Positions 1-5,209 of a stretch of 5,209 bases of DNA are shown piece after piece. The translations under genes were made by a program, and so were the position numbers. The stretch's first letter is position 1. Every line of letters begins with the position of its first letter. The notes beneath the pieces were generated by a model, which was not told the DNA's origin, ran no database searches, and worked only from the letters and a program-made list of their open reading frames with translations. The stretch is from Solirubrobacterales bacterium (GTDB lineage: Bacteria > Actinomycetota > Thermoleophilia > Solirubrobacterales > Solirubrobacteraceae), in contig JACDAP010000277.1 of NCBI GenBank assembly GCA_013695395.1, positions 1 to 5,209 on the forward strand, in the 5' to 3' direction.

Positions 1-672
1 GTCGATGCCGCCGGCGTCAGGGCGGCGGTCGGTCACGTCGAGCGCTGCAACCCGGCCCTGCTCGAGCTGCGTCGCCGCGTCGGCGAGGGGCAGCTCGGAG
101 AGGTCTTCATGATCGCCACCGAGCGCGTCGGCCCCTTCCCCGCCCGGATCCGCGACGTGGGCGTCGTGAAGGATCTCGCCACGCACGACCTCGATCTCGT
201 CCGCTGGCTCGGCGGCGCGCCGATCGAGCGGGTGGCCGCCCAGACGCAGCATCGGATGGGCCGTGAGCATGAGGACCTCGTCCTCGTCACCGGCCGCCTC
301 GCCTCCGAAATCGCCTTCAACGTGAACGTGGACTGGCTGTCCCCCACGAAGGTGCGCCGCACGCGGATCCTCGGCGAGAAGGGCATGCTCGTCGCCGACA
401 CGCTGACGAGCGACCTGACGTTCTTCGCCAACGGCGAGGTGACGAGCGAGTGGAGTGACACCCAGGCCCAGCGCGGGGTGAGCGAGGGCGACATGACCCG
501 TTACGCGCTCTCACGCCGTGAGCCGCTGCTCGTCGAGCTCGAGGCGTTCTGCGACTACGTGGCCGGCGACGACGACGCGCTGGTCGTGACGCTCGACGAG
601 GGGCTCGGGACGGTGCTCGCCGCCGAGGCCGTGCTCGCCGCCGCCTCCTCCGGGGAGACCGTGCGCCTGTGA
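1..672 (+). CDS. Gfo/Idh/MocA-family oxidoreductase, 3' part (5' end outside window)
   Basis: The frame is open from base 1 and ends at TGA 670-672, giving 223 visible residues; family members are usually about 330, so the N-terminal Rossmann NAD(P)-binding part with its EKP motif lies upstream. What is visible is the end of the nucleotide-binding domain (GHVERCNP, residues 11-18, matching the usual GH.ERFNP) followed by the alpha/beta substrate domain. The DLATHDLD stretch at residues 58-65 matches the D...HD.D signature, whose histidine (H62) is the usual catalytic or substrate-contacting residue. These enzymes oxidise or reduce a sugar or sugar-nucleotide hydroxyl with NAD(P). The 4-base overlap with a nucleotide-sugar dehydrogenase suggests a sugar-nucleotide substrate, for example C3 oxidation as in WlbA/WbpB, but that is inference. 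An internal ATG at 109 is not the start, because homology to the family continues upstream of it. Confidence 0.85.
   Translation, partial: VDAAGVRAAVGHVERCNPALLELRRRVGEGQLGEVFMIATERVGPFPARIRDVGVVKDLATHDLDLVRWLGGAPIERVAAQTQHRMGREHEDLVLVTGRLASEIAFNVNVDWLSPTKVRRTRILGEKGMLVADTLTSDLTFFANGEVTSEWSDTQAQRGVSEGDMTRYALSRREPLLVELEAFCDYVAGDDDALVVTLDEGLGTVLAAEAVLAAASSGETVRL
654..657 (+). promoter_or_regulatory. Possible Shine-Dalgarno for the sugar dehydrogenase
   Basis: A GGAG (inside GGGGAG, 652-657) lies 11 bases before the GTG start at 669, within the end of the preceding gene. The spacing is a little long. With the GTGA stop/start overlap, re-initiation by ribosomes finishing the upstream gene is at least as likely. 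Confidence 0.4.
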
Positions 673-1955
673 GGGCGGTCGTCGTCGCGCTCGGGAAGAT
701 CGGGCTGCCGCTGGCCGCTCAACTAGCGACCTGTGGCCACGAGGTGATCGGCTGCGACATCGACGAGCGGGTCGTCGACGCGGTCAACGGGGCGCAGGAG
801 CCGTTTCCCGGCGAGGCCGATCTCGCCGACGTGCTGCAGCAGGTCGTGCTCGGCGACGGACCGGGCCACCTCCAGGCGACGACCGACACACGCGCCGCGA
901 TCGCGTCCCGGCCGGAGCTCGTGATCCTCGTTCCGCCGCTGATGGTCGACGCAGAGGTGAAGATCGACTGGCGGATCCTCGACGCCGTCATCGCCGACGT
1001 CGGCGCGGGACTTCGCGAGGGCGCGACCGGCGACGGGCCACCGATGACCATCGCCCTCGAGACGACGGTGCCGGTGGGCACGAGCCGCAGCCGGCTGGCC
1101 CCCGCGTTGGAAGCGGCCAGCGGGCTGCGAGAGGGCGAGGACTTCCACGTCGTCTTCTCCCCCGAGCGCGTCTTCTCGGGCCGGATCTTCGCCGACCTCG
1201 CCACCTACCCGAAGCTCGTGGGAGGGCTGTCGGCGGCGGGCGAGATACGCGGGGTCGAGCTCTACGCGCGGTTCCTCCCTGACGTCGAGGTCCGGGGGAT
1301 GGGCGGTGCGGAAGCGGCCGAGCTGACCAAGCTCGCCGAGACGACCTACCGCGACGTGAACATCGCCCTGGCCAACGAGTTCGCCCGCCACGCGGACGAA
1401 CTCGGGCTCGACGTGCAGGCCGTGATCGACGCGGCGAACTCCCAGCCGTTCAGCCACATCCACCGGCCCGGGGTCGCCGTCGGCGGCCACTGCATCCCGG
1501 TCTACCCGCGCTTCTACCTCGCCGGCGACCCGGCCGCCCGGCTGCCCGCCGCGGCCCGGGAGGTCAACGAGGCGATGCCCGCCTACGCGGTGGACCTCCT
1601 CGGTCCGGTCGCCGACAGAACGGTCCTGATCCTGGGCGTTGCCTACCGGGGCGGCGTGAAGGAGACGGCGTTCTCCGGCGCCTACGGCCTCCGGGACGAA
1701 CTCACCCTCCGCGGTGCCCGGCCGGTCGCCGCCGACCCGCTCTACGACGCCACCGAACTCGCGGCGCTTGGCTTCTCTGCCTGGACCGGAGAGCCGGTCG
1801 ACGCCGCCGTCCTCCAGGCTGATCACGCCGAGTACGCCTCGCTCACCCCCGCCGAGCTGCCCGGTGCGCGCATCGTGGTCGACGGGCGCGGCGTGCTCGA
1901 CCCGGCACCGTTCGCCGCGGCGGGCGTCGCGCTGCGCCGCATCGGCCGCCCCTGA
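669..1955 (+). CDS. wecC: Nucleotide-sugar dehydrogenase, UDP-N-acetyl-D-mannosamine dehydrogenase (WecC) type
   Basis: Complete at 428 residues, a normal length for the UDP-Glc/GDP-Man dehydrogenase family, which oxidises a sugar-nucleotide C6 alcohol to the acid in two NAD-dependent steps in the cytoplasm. Domain order is an N-terminal Rossmann domain (about 1-190; ALGKIGLP at 7-14, NAD-ribose acid D30), a central helical dimerisation region (about 200-300) and a C-terminal UDP-binding domain (about 310-425; YRGGVKE 326-332). Active-site landmarks are ETTVPVGTS from E131, SPERV 164-168, K221 in AELTKLAE, and the nucleophile C275 in GGHCIPV. The GTG start overlaps the upstream stop as GTGA (669-672) and puts the Rossmann strand at the very N-terminus, as expected. 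Oddities are Ala for the first Gly of the GxGxxG loop (A7), Thr at 225 where Asn is usual, and Tyr at 279 where Asp usually follows the catalytic Cys by four. The WecC assignment rests on motif style and on the facing UDP-GlcNAc 2-epimerase; a different UDP-sugar substrate is possible. Confidence 0.88.
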   Translation: MRAVVVALGKIGLPLAAQLATCGHEVIGCDIDERVVDAVNGAQEPFPGEADLADVLQQVVLGDGPGHLQATTDTRAAIASRPELVILVPPLMVDAEVKIDWRILDAVIADVGAGLREGATGDGPPMTIALETTVPVGTSRSRLAPALEAASGLREGEDFHVVFSPERVFSGRIFADLATYPKLVGGLSAAGEIRGVELYARFLPDVEVRGMGGAEAAELTKLAETTYRDVNIALANEFARHADELGLDVQAVIDAANSQPFSHIHRPGVAVGGHCIPVYPRFYLAGDPAARLPAAAREVNEAMPAYAVDLLGPVADRTVLILGVAYRGGVKETAFSGAYGLRDELTLRGARPVAADPLYDATELAALGFSAWTGEPVDAAVLQADHAEYASLTPAELPGARIVVDGRGVLDPAPFAAAGVALRRIGRP

Positions 1956-1969
1956 GCGGCCCGCTCGTT

Positions 1970-2018
1970 GCTGAGCGCGGATGAACGCCCACCATTCGGG
2001 CGCTGATCCGCACTCAGC
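1970..2018. terminator. Hairpin 1 between convergent genes (candidate bidirectional terminator)
   Basis: The arms GCTGAGCGCGGAT (1970-1982) and ATCCGCACTCAGC (2006-2018) pair over 13 positions with one C-A mismatch. Inside, CGCCC (1986-1990) pairs with GGGCG (1998-2002) around a 7-base loop. Read on the minus strand, the C-A mismatch becomes a G-U wobble, as does an inner A-C mismatch (1985/2003), so this copy pairs best in RNA made from the epimerase side. There is no T-tract, but high-GC actinobacterial terminators often lack one. Termination is inferred from position only. Confidence 0.45.
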
Positions 2019-2029
2019 GTTCGCAGGGT

Positions 2030-2078
2030 GCTGAGAGCGGATGAGCGTCCACCAGTCGGGCGCTGATCCGCTCTCAGC
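2030..2078. terminator. Hairpin 2 between convergent genes (candidate bidirectional terminator)
   Basis: The arms GCTGAGAGCGGAT (2030-2042) and ATCCGCTCTCAGC (2066-2078) are perfectly complementary over 13 bp. After a single G-G mismatch (2043/2065) the helix continues with AGCGTCC (2044-2050) against GGGCGCT (2058-2064), including one T-G pair, and closes on the loop ACCAGTC. This is a 20-pair, nearly continuous helix in plus-strand RNA, where the T-G pair is a wobble. It starts right at the epimerase stop codon and lies about 75 bases past the dehydrogenase stop. There is no T-run on either side. A terminator or 3'-end stabiliser is likely; a DNA-binding or REP-like role is possible. Confidence 0.5.
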
Positions 2079-2079
2079 G

Positions 2080-3162
2080 TCAGGCGGACAGCCGCGGAAA
2101 GGACTCCAGGAGCGCGGCGACCACGCGCTCGCCGGCGTGCCCGTCGCCGTAGAGCTGCGGGCGCTCCGCAGGGAGCGGGCGATCGAGCGCGGCGAGCGTC
2201 GCATCGCGGTCCAGATCGACGAGGACGTTCCAGCCCGTCTCGACCGTCTCGGTCCACTCGGTGGTGTCCCTCAGGGTTACGCAGGGGACCCCGGCCAGGT
2301 AGGCCTCCTTCTGCACGCCACCGGAGTCGGTGAGCATCGCCCGTGCGCGGGTGAGCAGCGCGGTGAAAGCGAGGTAGCCGAGCGGCGGCGTGACGCGGAC
2401 GTGCTCGGCCGCCAGCACGCCGTCGAGCAGGCCGGCCGCATCGAGGCGTGCGCCCGTCCGCGGATGCAGCGGGAGGACCACCGGCAGCGGGAGCGCCATC
2501 AAGAGCTCAACCAGCTGCGCAAGCCGCGCCGGGTCGTCGACGTTCCCTGCCCGGTGGGCGGTCGCGAGCACGTACTCGCCCGGCGTGACCCCCGCGTCGC
2601 GCAGGGGGGCGTCATCGGCGAGCGCCCGGGGTTGCACGAGCAGAGCGACGTCGACCATGACGTCACCCACGACCTCGACCCGGCCCACCACCCGCTCGGC
2701 GGCGAGGTGCGCGGCGGGCGCGTCGCTCGAGCAGAGCAGCAGCGTGCTCAGGTGGTCGGTGAGGACACGGTTGAGCTCCTCCGGCATCGCCCGGTCGAAG
2801 GAGCGCATGCCCGCCTCCACGTGGGCCACAGGCACGCCGGCCTGCGCGGCGGCGAGGCCTCCGGCGAGCGTCGAGTTCGTGTCGCCGTAGACGAGGACGC
2901 AGTCCGGCCGCTCCTCCGCGATCACCGGCGCGAGCGCCGAAAGCATCCGCGCGGTCTGCTCGGTGTTCGTGCCGGTGCCGAGCTGGAGCTCGAGCGCCGG
3001 GGGCGGCACACCGAGCTCGGAGAAGAAGACCGCGCTCATCTCGTCGTCGTAGTGCTGCCCGGTGTGCACCAGCACCTCCTCCGCCTGCTCGCGGAGGATC
3101 CGCGAGACGGCCGCGGCCTTCACGAACTGCGGGCGGTTCCCGATGACGGTGAGGACCTTCAC
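2080..3162 (-). CDS. wecB: UDP-N-acetylglucosamine 2-epimerase, non-hydrolysing (WecB/MnaA type)
   Basis: Complete at 360 residues, close to the family's usual 360-380. It interconverts UDP-GlcNAc and UDP-ManNAc in the cytoplasm through elimination and re-addition of UDP, using a two-domain GT-B-like fold. Visible landmarks are the N-terminal GNRPQFVK with R10 and K15, YGDTNST with D94, HVEAG with E116, MPEELNR with E128, the UDP-binding HR pair H203-R204, TDSGGVQKEA at 279-287 and LRDTTEW from 297. These line up with E. coli WecB R10, K15, D95, E117, E131 and H213. One departure stands out: the usual HRxEN reads HRAGN, with Gly at 206 in place of Glu. The GTG start (3160-3162) overlaps the aminotransferase stop as GTGA, has a good GGGAG eight bases upstream, and gives the standard MKVLTVxGxRPQ N-terminus. 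The 3' end abuts a long hairpin and faces the WecC-type dehydrogenase, the next enzyme in UDP-ManNAcA synthesis. Confidence 0.93.
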   Translation of the reverse strand: MKVLTVIGNRPQFVKAAAVSRILREQAEEVLVHTGQHYDDEMSAVFFSELGVPPPALELQLGTGTNTEQTARMLSALAPVIAEERPDCVLVYGDTNSTLAGGLAAAQAGVPVAHVEAGMRSFDRAMPEELNRVLTDHLSTLLLCSSDAPAAHLAAERVVGRVEVVGDVMVDVALLVQPRALADDAPLRDAGVTPGEYVLATAHRAGNVDDPARLAQLVELLMALPLPVVLPLHPRTGARLDAAGLLDGVLAAEHVRVTPPLGYLAFTALLTRARAMLTDSGGVQKEAYLAGVPCVTLRDTTEWTETVETGWNVLVDLDRDATLAALDRPLPAERPQLYGDGHAGERVVAALLESFPRLSA

Positions 3163-3938
3163 GCCGCGAGCTCCCGCTCGATGAGCTCGCCGACCGCCGC
3201 GCCGACCTCCCGCGCCCGCGGGCCGGGCGCCGCCGGAAGCGCGGTCCCGTCGATCGCGTGGACCGGGTGGGCGTTCTGCAGCGTCGAAACGAGGAACGCC
3301 TCGTCGAGATGTGGCAGGTCGTCCCGCGTGAGCACCTGCTCGCGGGCGTCCGACACCGCGAAGACCTTCCGCCGGGTGATCGAGTCGAGGATGTGATCGG
3401 AGAGCGGTGGCGTCACGAGCTCGCCGCCCAGGACCGCGAAGAACGCGGCGGTGGGGCCCTCGAGCACACGTCCGTGCGGGGTGAGCAGCAGCGCGTCGTC
3501 GGCGCCCTGCTCCTGCGCCAGGCGACGGGTCAGCATGTTCGCCCCGTAGGACAGCGACTTGACCGCGTCCATCACGCGGGAGGGCGCGAAGGCGACGGTG
3601 GCCAGGGCGATCGTCGCCGGACGCTCCGGGATCGGCTCGAGCAGGCCGACACGGCGCCCACCCCGGGTGACGAAGAGCCGCAGCGCCATGTCGACGGGCC
3701 CGGCCGCGGCGAGAAGCGCCGCGATGTCCGCACGCACCTGAGCGACGTCGAGCGGCAGTCGGAGATTCTCGGCCGAGCGCGCCATCCGCTCGAGATGCTC
3801 CTCGAGCGCGTACGGCACCCCGGCGTAGAGGCGGGCGACCTCGAAGACCCCGTCGCCGCGCAGCAGCCCCTCGTCGAGGATCGAGATCGTCGCGGTGCTC
3901 GCGGGCTGCACCGTGCCGTCGAGGATGGCGAGGTCCAT
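3159..3938 (-). CDS. Class IV PLP-dependent aminotransferase (branched-chain aminotransferase / aminodeoxychorismate lyase superfamily)
   Basis: Complete at 259 residues, somewhat shorter than typical IlvE (about 300) and nearer to PabC-type lyases and D-amino-acid transaminases. The fold-type IV signatures are present: LDEGLLRGDGVFE at 21-33, HLERM at 48-52 with R51 likely holding the PLP phosphate, K127 in VKSLSYGANMLTRR as the Schiff-base lysine, GADDALLL at 146-152, and E160 in VLEGPTAAFF, the acid that contacts the pyridine nitrogen. The usual Asn near the end of that last motif (EGxxxNxF) is Ala165. Candidate reactions are branched-chain or D-amino-acid transamination, or release of 4-aminobenzoate; the sequence alone does not decide. 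It overlaps the epimerase start by four bases, so the two are likely co-translated. The ATG at 3936-3938 lacks a Shine-Dalgarno and sits seven bases after a -10-like TAGAGT, which fits a leaderless message. Confidence 0.85.
   Translation of the reverse strand: MDLAILDGTVQPASTATISILDEGLLRGDGVFEVARLYAGVPYALEEHLERMARSAENLRLPLDVAQVRADIAALLAAAGPVDMALRLFVTRGGRRVGLLEPIPERPATIALATVAFAPSRVMDAVKSLSYGANMLTRRLAQEQGADDALLLTPHGRVLEGPTAAFFAVLGGELVTPPLSDHILDSITRRKVFAVSDAREQVLTRDDLPHLDEAFLVSTLQNAHPVHAIDGTALPAAPGPRAREVGAAVGELIERELAA
3171..3175 (-). promoter_or_regulatory. Shine-Dalgarno for the epimerase
   Basis: On the minus strand GGGAG lies eight bases before the GTG start at 3160-3162, inside the end of the aminotransferase gene. 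This supports the GTG start and the overlapping gene arrangement. Confidence 0.6.
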
Positions 3939-3977
3939 CCCGCGGACTCTATGGACGCGCGCGGCGCCCCTCGACGC
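3939..3977 (-). promoter_or_regulatory. 39-bp gap holding a candidate leaderless -10 for the aminotransferase-epimerase pair
   Basis: On the minus strand a TAGAGT hexamer (3946-3951) fits the TAnnnT -10 pattern and is followed by seven bases and then the aminotransferase ATG, the spacing expected when transcription starts at the start codon. No purine-rich ribosome site is present. At a 17-base spacing the upstream hexamer is TCGAGG, a poor -35. The aminotransferase could instead be read through from the upstream membrane-protein gene, since the gap has no terminator-like hairpin. Confidence 0.35.
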
Positions 3978-4241
3978 TCAGGCGGCTGCGCCCTTCGGTG
4001 CGGCGAGCTTCTTGTAGGCGACGAGCACGACCACCGTGCCGATGATCGCCCCGATCAGACCGCCGAGGTCGAAGATGTCGTTGTCGCCGATCCCGAGCAC
4101 CGAGGTGAAGAAGAAGAAGCCGACGAGCGAGCCGACCAGACCGATCGCGATCGTGACGAAGAAGCCACCCGGATCCTTCCCGGGGACGAGCGCCTTCGCG
4201 ATGTAGCCCGCTACGAGGCCGAGGATGAGTGCACCGATCAT
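3978..4241 (-). CDS. Small GlsB/YeaQ/YmgE-family (transglycosylase-associated) membrane protein
   Basis: Eighty-seven residues, the usual size of this family of tiny inner-membrane proteins. Three hydrophobic glycine-rich helices are visible at about 2-19, 26-46 and 59-76, separated by short polar loops (PGKDPGG at 20-26; GIGDNDIFDLGG at 50-61), with a lysine/alanine-rich tail. The positions of the glycines and the PGKDPGG loop match the family pattern. The molecular role is not established; members are often linked to stress or envelope conditions. The frame stays open far upstream as a shadow of the prfC gene, but hydrophobic family-like sequence begins only at the ATG 4239-4241, so that start is chosen. 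No good Shine-Dalgarno exists: GGAG ends one base before the ATG, which is too close. The gap to prfC upstream is 41 bp. Confidence 0.85.
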   Translation of the reverse strand: MIGALILGLVAGYIAKALVPGKDPGGFFVTIAIGLVGSLVGFFFFTSVLGIGDNDIFDLGGLIGAIIGTVVVLVAYKKLAAPKGAAA

Positions 4242-4282
4242 GCTCCGGTCTCTACCCGTCGCGGTGGGACTCAACCCGCGGC
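4242..4282 (-). promoter_or_regulatory. 41-bp gap with a weak leaderless -10-like motif before the small membrane protein
   Basis: On the minus strand TAGAGA (4249-4254) is followed by CCGGAGC and then the ATG, the same seven-base spacing as TAGAGT before the aminotransferase. A TTGAGT lies farther upstream but only 14 bases from the hexamer, too short for a normal promoter. The hexamer lacks the final T of TAnnnT, so the evidence is thin; read-through from prfC is an alternative. Confidence 0.2.
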
Positions 4283-5209
4283 TCAGCGCTGGAGCATCTT
4301 GTCGAGCGTGACCTCGGGATTCTCCCGCTCGACGAGCTCCATCAGGAACTCGGAGGTGAAGAGCGCGAGGATCGCCCCATCGGCTGAGTGCAGCACGTCG
4401 CCGCGGCGGATCCGCTTGAGCACCTCGGCGCCCGCGGCGTCGGTGCGCCGGGCGACGCGCCACGGCGTGGGGTCGAGCCCGACGGTGCAGCCGAACTCGC
4501 CCTGCATCCGCTCGACGGCGACCTCGAACTGCAGCGGCCCGATCCCGGCGAGCACCGGCGTCGGGTCGGCGACGACGTCGCGCCGCAGGACGTGCATCAC
4601 GCCCTCCTGGGCGAGCTGCTCCAGCCCCTTGTGGAATTGCTTGTGCCGGGAGGTGTCGCGGTTGCGGATCGTGACGAAGTGCTCGGGTGCGAGCGTGGGG
4701 ATCGGCGGGAACTCGACCGGGCTGCCCTCGGCGTGGAGCGTGTCGCCGACTCGCAGGTCGCCGGCACCGACGACGCCGATGACGTCGCCGGGAAACGCCG
4801 CGTCGAGCACGGTGCGCTCGTCGCCGAAGACCTCGTGCGCGTGGGAGATCGTGAAGGGTCGCTCGGTCCGCGCGTTGACCGCGCGCATCCCGCGCTCGAA
4901 CTGCCCCGACCAGACCCGTAGGAAGGCGACGCGGTCCCGGTGTCGCGGGTCCATGTTGGCCTGGACCTTGAAGACCTGGGCCGCGAACGGCTCGGCCAGC
5001 GGGCGGGCCTCGCTCTCCCCGATGCCCGCCCGGGGCGCCGGCGCAGGCGCGCGGTCCACGAGCGCGTCGAGCAGGATCCGCACGCCGAAGTTCGAGACGG
5101 CCGAGCCGAAGTAGACCGGGGACATCACCCCGCTGGCGAAGAGCTCGGGGTCGAGTTCGCCGGAGACCTCGACGTGCAGCTCGAGCTCCTCGACCGCGGT
5201 GCTCCACGC
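4283..5209 (-). CDS. prfC: Peptide chain release factor 3 (RF3), C-terminal part (5' end outside window)
   Basis: The frame is open from the window edge (5209) to the TGA at 4283-4285, giving 308 residues; RF3 is about 530, so the N-terminal GTPase domain with its G1-G5 motifs lies beyond the window. The visible part aligns by eye with E. coli RF3 from the end of the G domain onward: MSPVYFGSAVSNFGV (like TPVFFGSALGNFGV), APAPAPR, VFKVQANMDPRHRDRVAFLRV (family FKIQANMDPxHRDRVAF), PGDVIGV, the QFHKGLEQLAQEGV helix and GPLQFEVAVERMQ, followed by the RF3 C-terminal domain. RF3 is a GTPase that recycles RF1/RF2 from ribosomes after termination and contributes to translation quality control. The first in-window ATG (5128) is internal, as coherent RF3-like sequence continues upstream of it. 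It is the first of four same-strand genes; functional linkage to the sugar genes is not apparent. Confidence 0.93.
   Translation of the reverse strand, partial: AWSTAVEELELHVEVSGELDPELFASGVMSPVYFGSAVSNFGVRILLDALVDRAPAPAPRAGIGESEARPLAEPFAAQVFKVQANMDPRHRDRVAFLRVWSGQFERGMRAVNARTERPFTISHAHEVFGDERTVLDAAFPGDVIGVVGAGDLRVGDTLHAEGSPVEFPPIPTLAPEHFVTIRNRDTSRHKQFHKGLEQLAQEGVMHVLRRDVVADPTPVLAGIGPLQFEVAVERMQGEFGCTVGLDPTPWRVARRTDAAGAEVLKRIRRGDVLHSADGAILALFTSEFLMELVERENPEVTLDKMLQR

Larger units (their letters stand above)
1961..2080. repeat. Two tandem 60-bp units, each carrying a long palindrome
   Basis: Bases 1971-2020 and 2031-2080 match at 45 of 50 positions. Including the 10-base leaders (1961-1970 and 2021-2030), the two 60-bp units match at about 51 of 60. 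The longest exact shared run is 16 bases, TCGGGCGCTGATCCGC (1996-2011 and 2056-2071). The second unit ends exactly on the last base of the epimerase stop codon (TCA, 2080-2082 on the plus strand). Together the units fill nearly all of the 124-bp gap between two convergent genes. This could be a REP/BIME-like dispersed palindrome, a local duplication of a terminator, or a protein-binding site; I see no flanking target-site duplication or transposase. Confidence 0.9.

Noticed and set aside
1961..2080. CRISPR array or insertion-sequence end
   Set aside because: Only two units, with 10-base spacers that themselves resemble each other; no cas gene, transposase or target-site duplication in the window.
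723..2204. Minus-strand open frame of 493 codons across the dehydrogenase
   Set aside because: It is antisense to a well-supported dehydrogenase, and its repeated segments merely translate the two intergenic palindromes.
2041..3396. Plus-strand open frame of 451 codons starting inside hairpin 2
   Set aside because: It is antisense to the epimerase, Arg/His/Glu-rich and matches no family; the start codon is part of the palindrome.
4258..4280. Small hairpin between prfC and the membrane-protein gene as a terminator
   Set aside because: Only about five pairs (GTGGG with CCCGC around a six-base loop), no T-run, and not clearly more stable than random high-GC sequence.
3258..5114. Long plus-strand open frame of 618 codons
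   Set aside because: It runs antisense to RF3, the membrane protein and the aminotransferase, all clearly recognisable. Its translation is low-complexity Arg/Glu/Asp-rich sequence typical of a shadow frame in high-GC DNA.
3978..5207. A single 409-codon protein fusing an unknown domain to the GlsB/YeaQ-like protein
   Set aside because: The upstream part is an out-of-frame reading of prfC, Arg-rich and unlike any family; the membrane protein is complete from its own ATG at the normal family length.

Overview
The window is high-GC (about 70% by eye) and densely coded, with third-position G/C preference and very short gaps. It reads like a chromosomal segment of a high-GC actinobacterium. The style of several proteins (the small GlsB/YeaQ membrane protein, the RGDGVFE-type class IV aminotransferase, the GGHCIPVYPRFYL-type sugar dehydrogenase) would suit the Thermoleophilia/Solirubrobacterales, but that placement is an impression, not a result. 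No mobile element, CRISPR array, tRNA or rRNA was seen.

Layout. Positions 1-1955, plus strand: the 3' part of a Gfo/Idh/MocA oxidoreductase overlaps by four bases (GTGA) a complete nucleotide-sugar dehydrogenase of the UDP-ManNAc dehydrogenase (WecC) type. Positions 1956-2079: a 124-bp convergent gap filled almost entirely by two tandem copies, 60 bp apart, of a long imperfect palindrome. Positions 2080-5209, minus strand: reading in the direction of transcription, the 3' part of peptide chain release factor 3 (prfC), a small three-helix GlsB/YeaQ/YmgE membrane protein, a class IV PLP aminotransferase, and a non-hydrolysing UDP-GlcNAc 2-epimerase (WecB type), the last two again overlapping by GTGA.

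How the genes work together. The epimerase (UDP-GlcNAc to UDP-ManNAc) and the dehydrogenase (UDP-ManNAc to UDP-ManNAcA) would be consecutive steps in making a uronic-acid sugar nucleotide for a cell-surface glycan. They sit tail to tail on opposite strands rather than in one operon. The Gfo/Idh/MocA protein is translationally linked to the dehydrogenase and may act on a related sugar. The aminotransferase is linked to the epimerase for reasons that are not obvious. RF3 and the small membrane protein are probably unrelated housekeeping or stress genes.

The most interesting things are the paired hairpins between the two sugar genes, whose base differences favour pairing on opposite strands, and substitutions at normally conserved active-site positions in both sugar-nucleotide enzymes. 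I do not see a clearly undescribed multi-gene system here.
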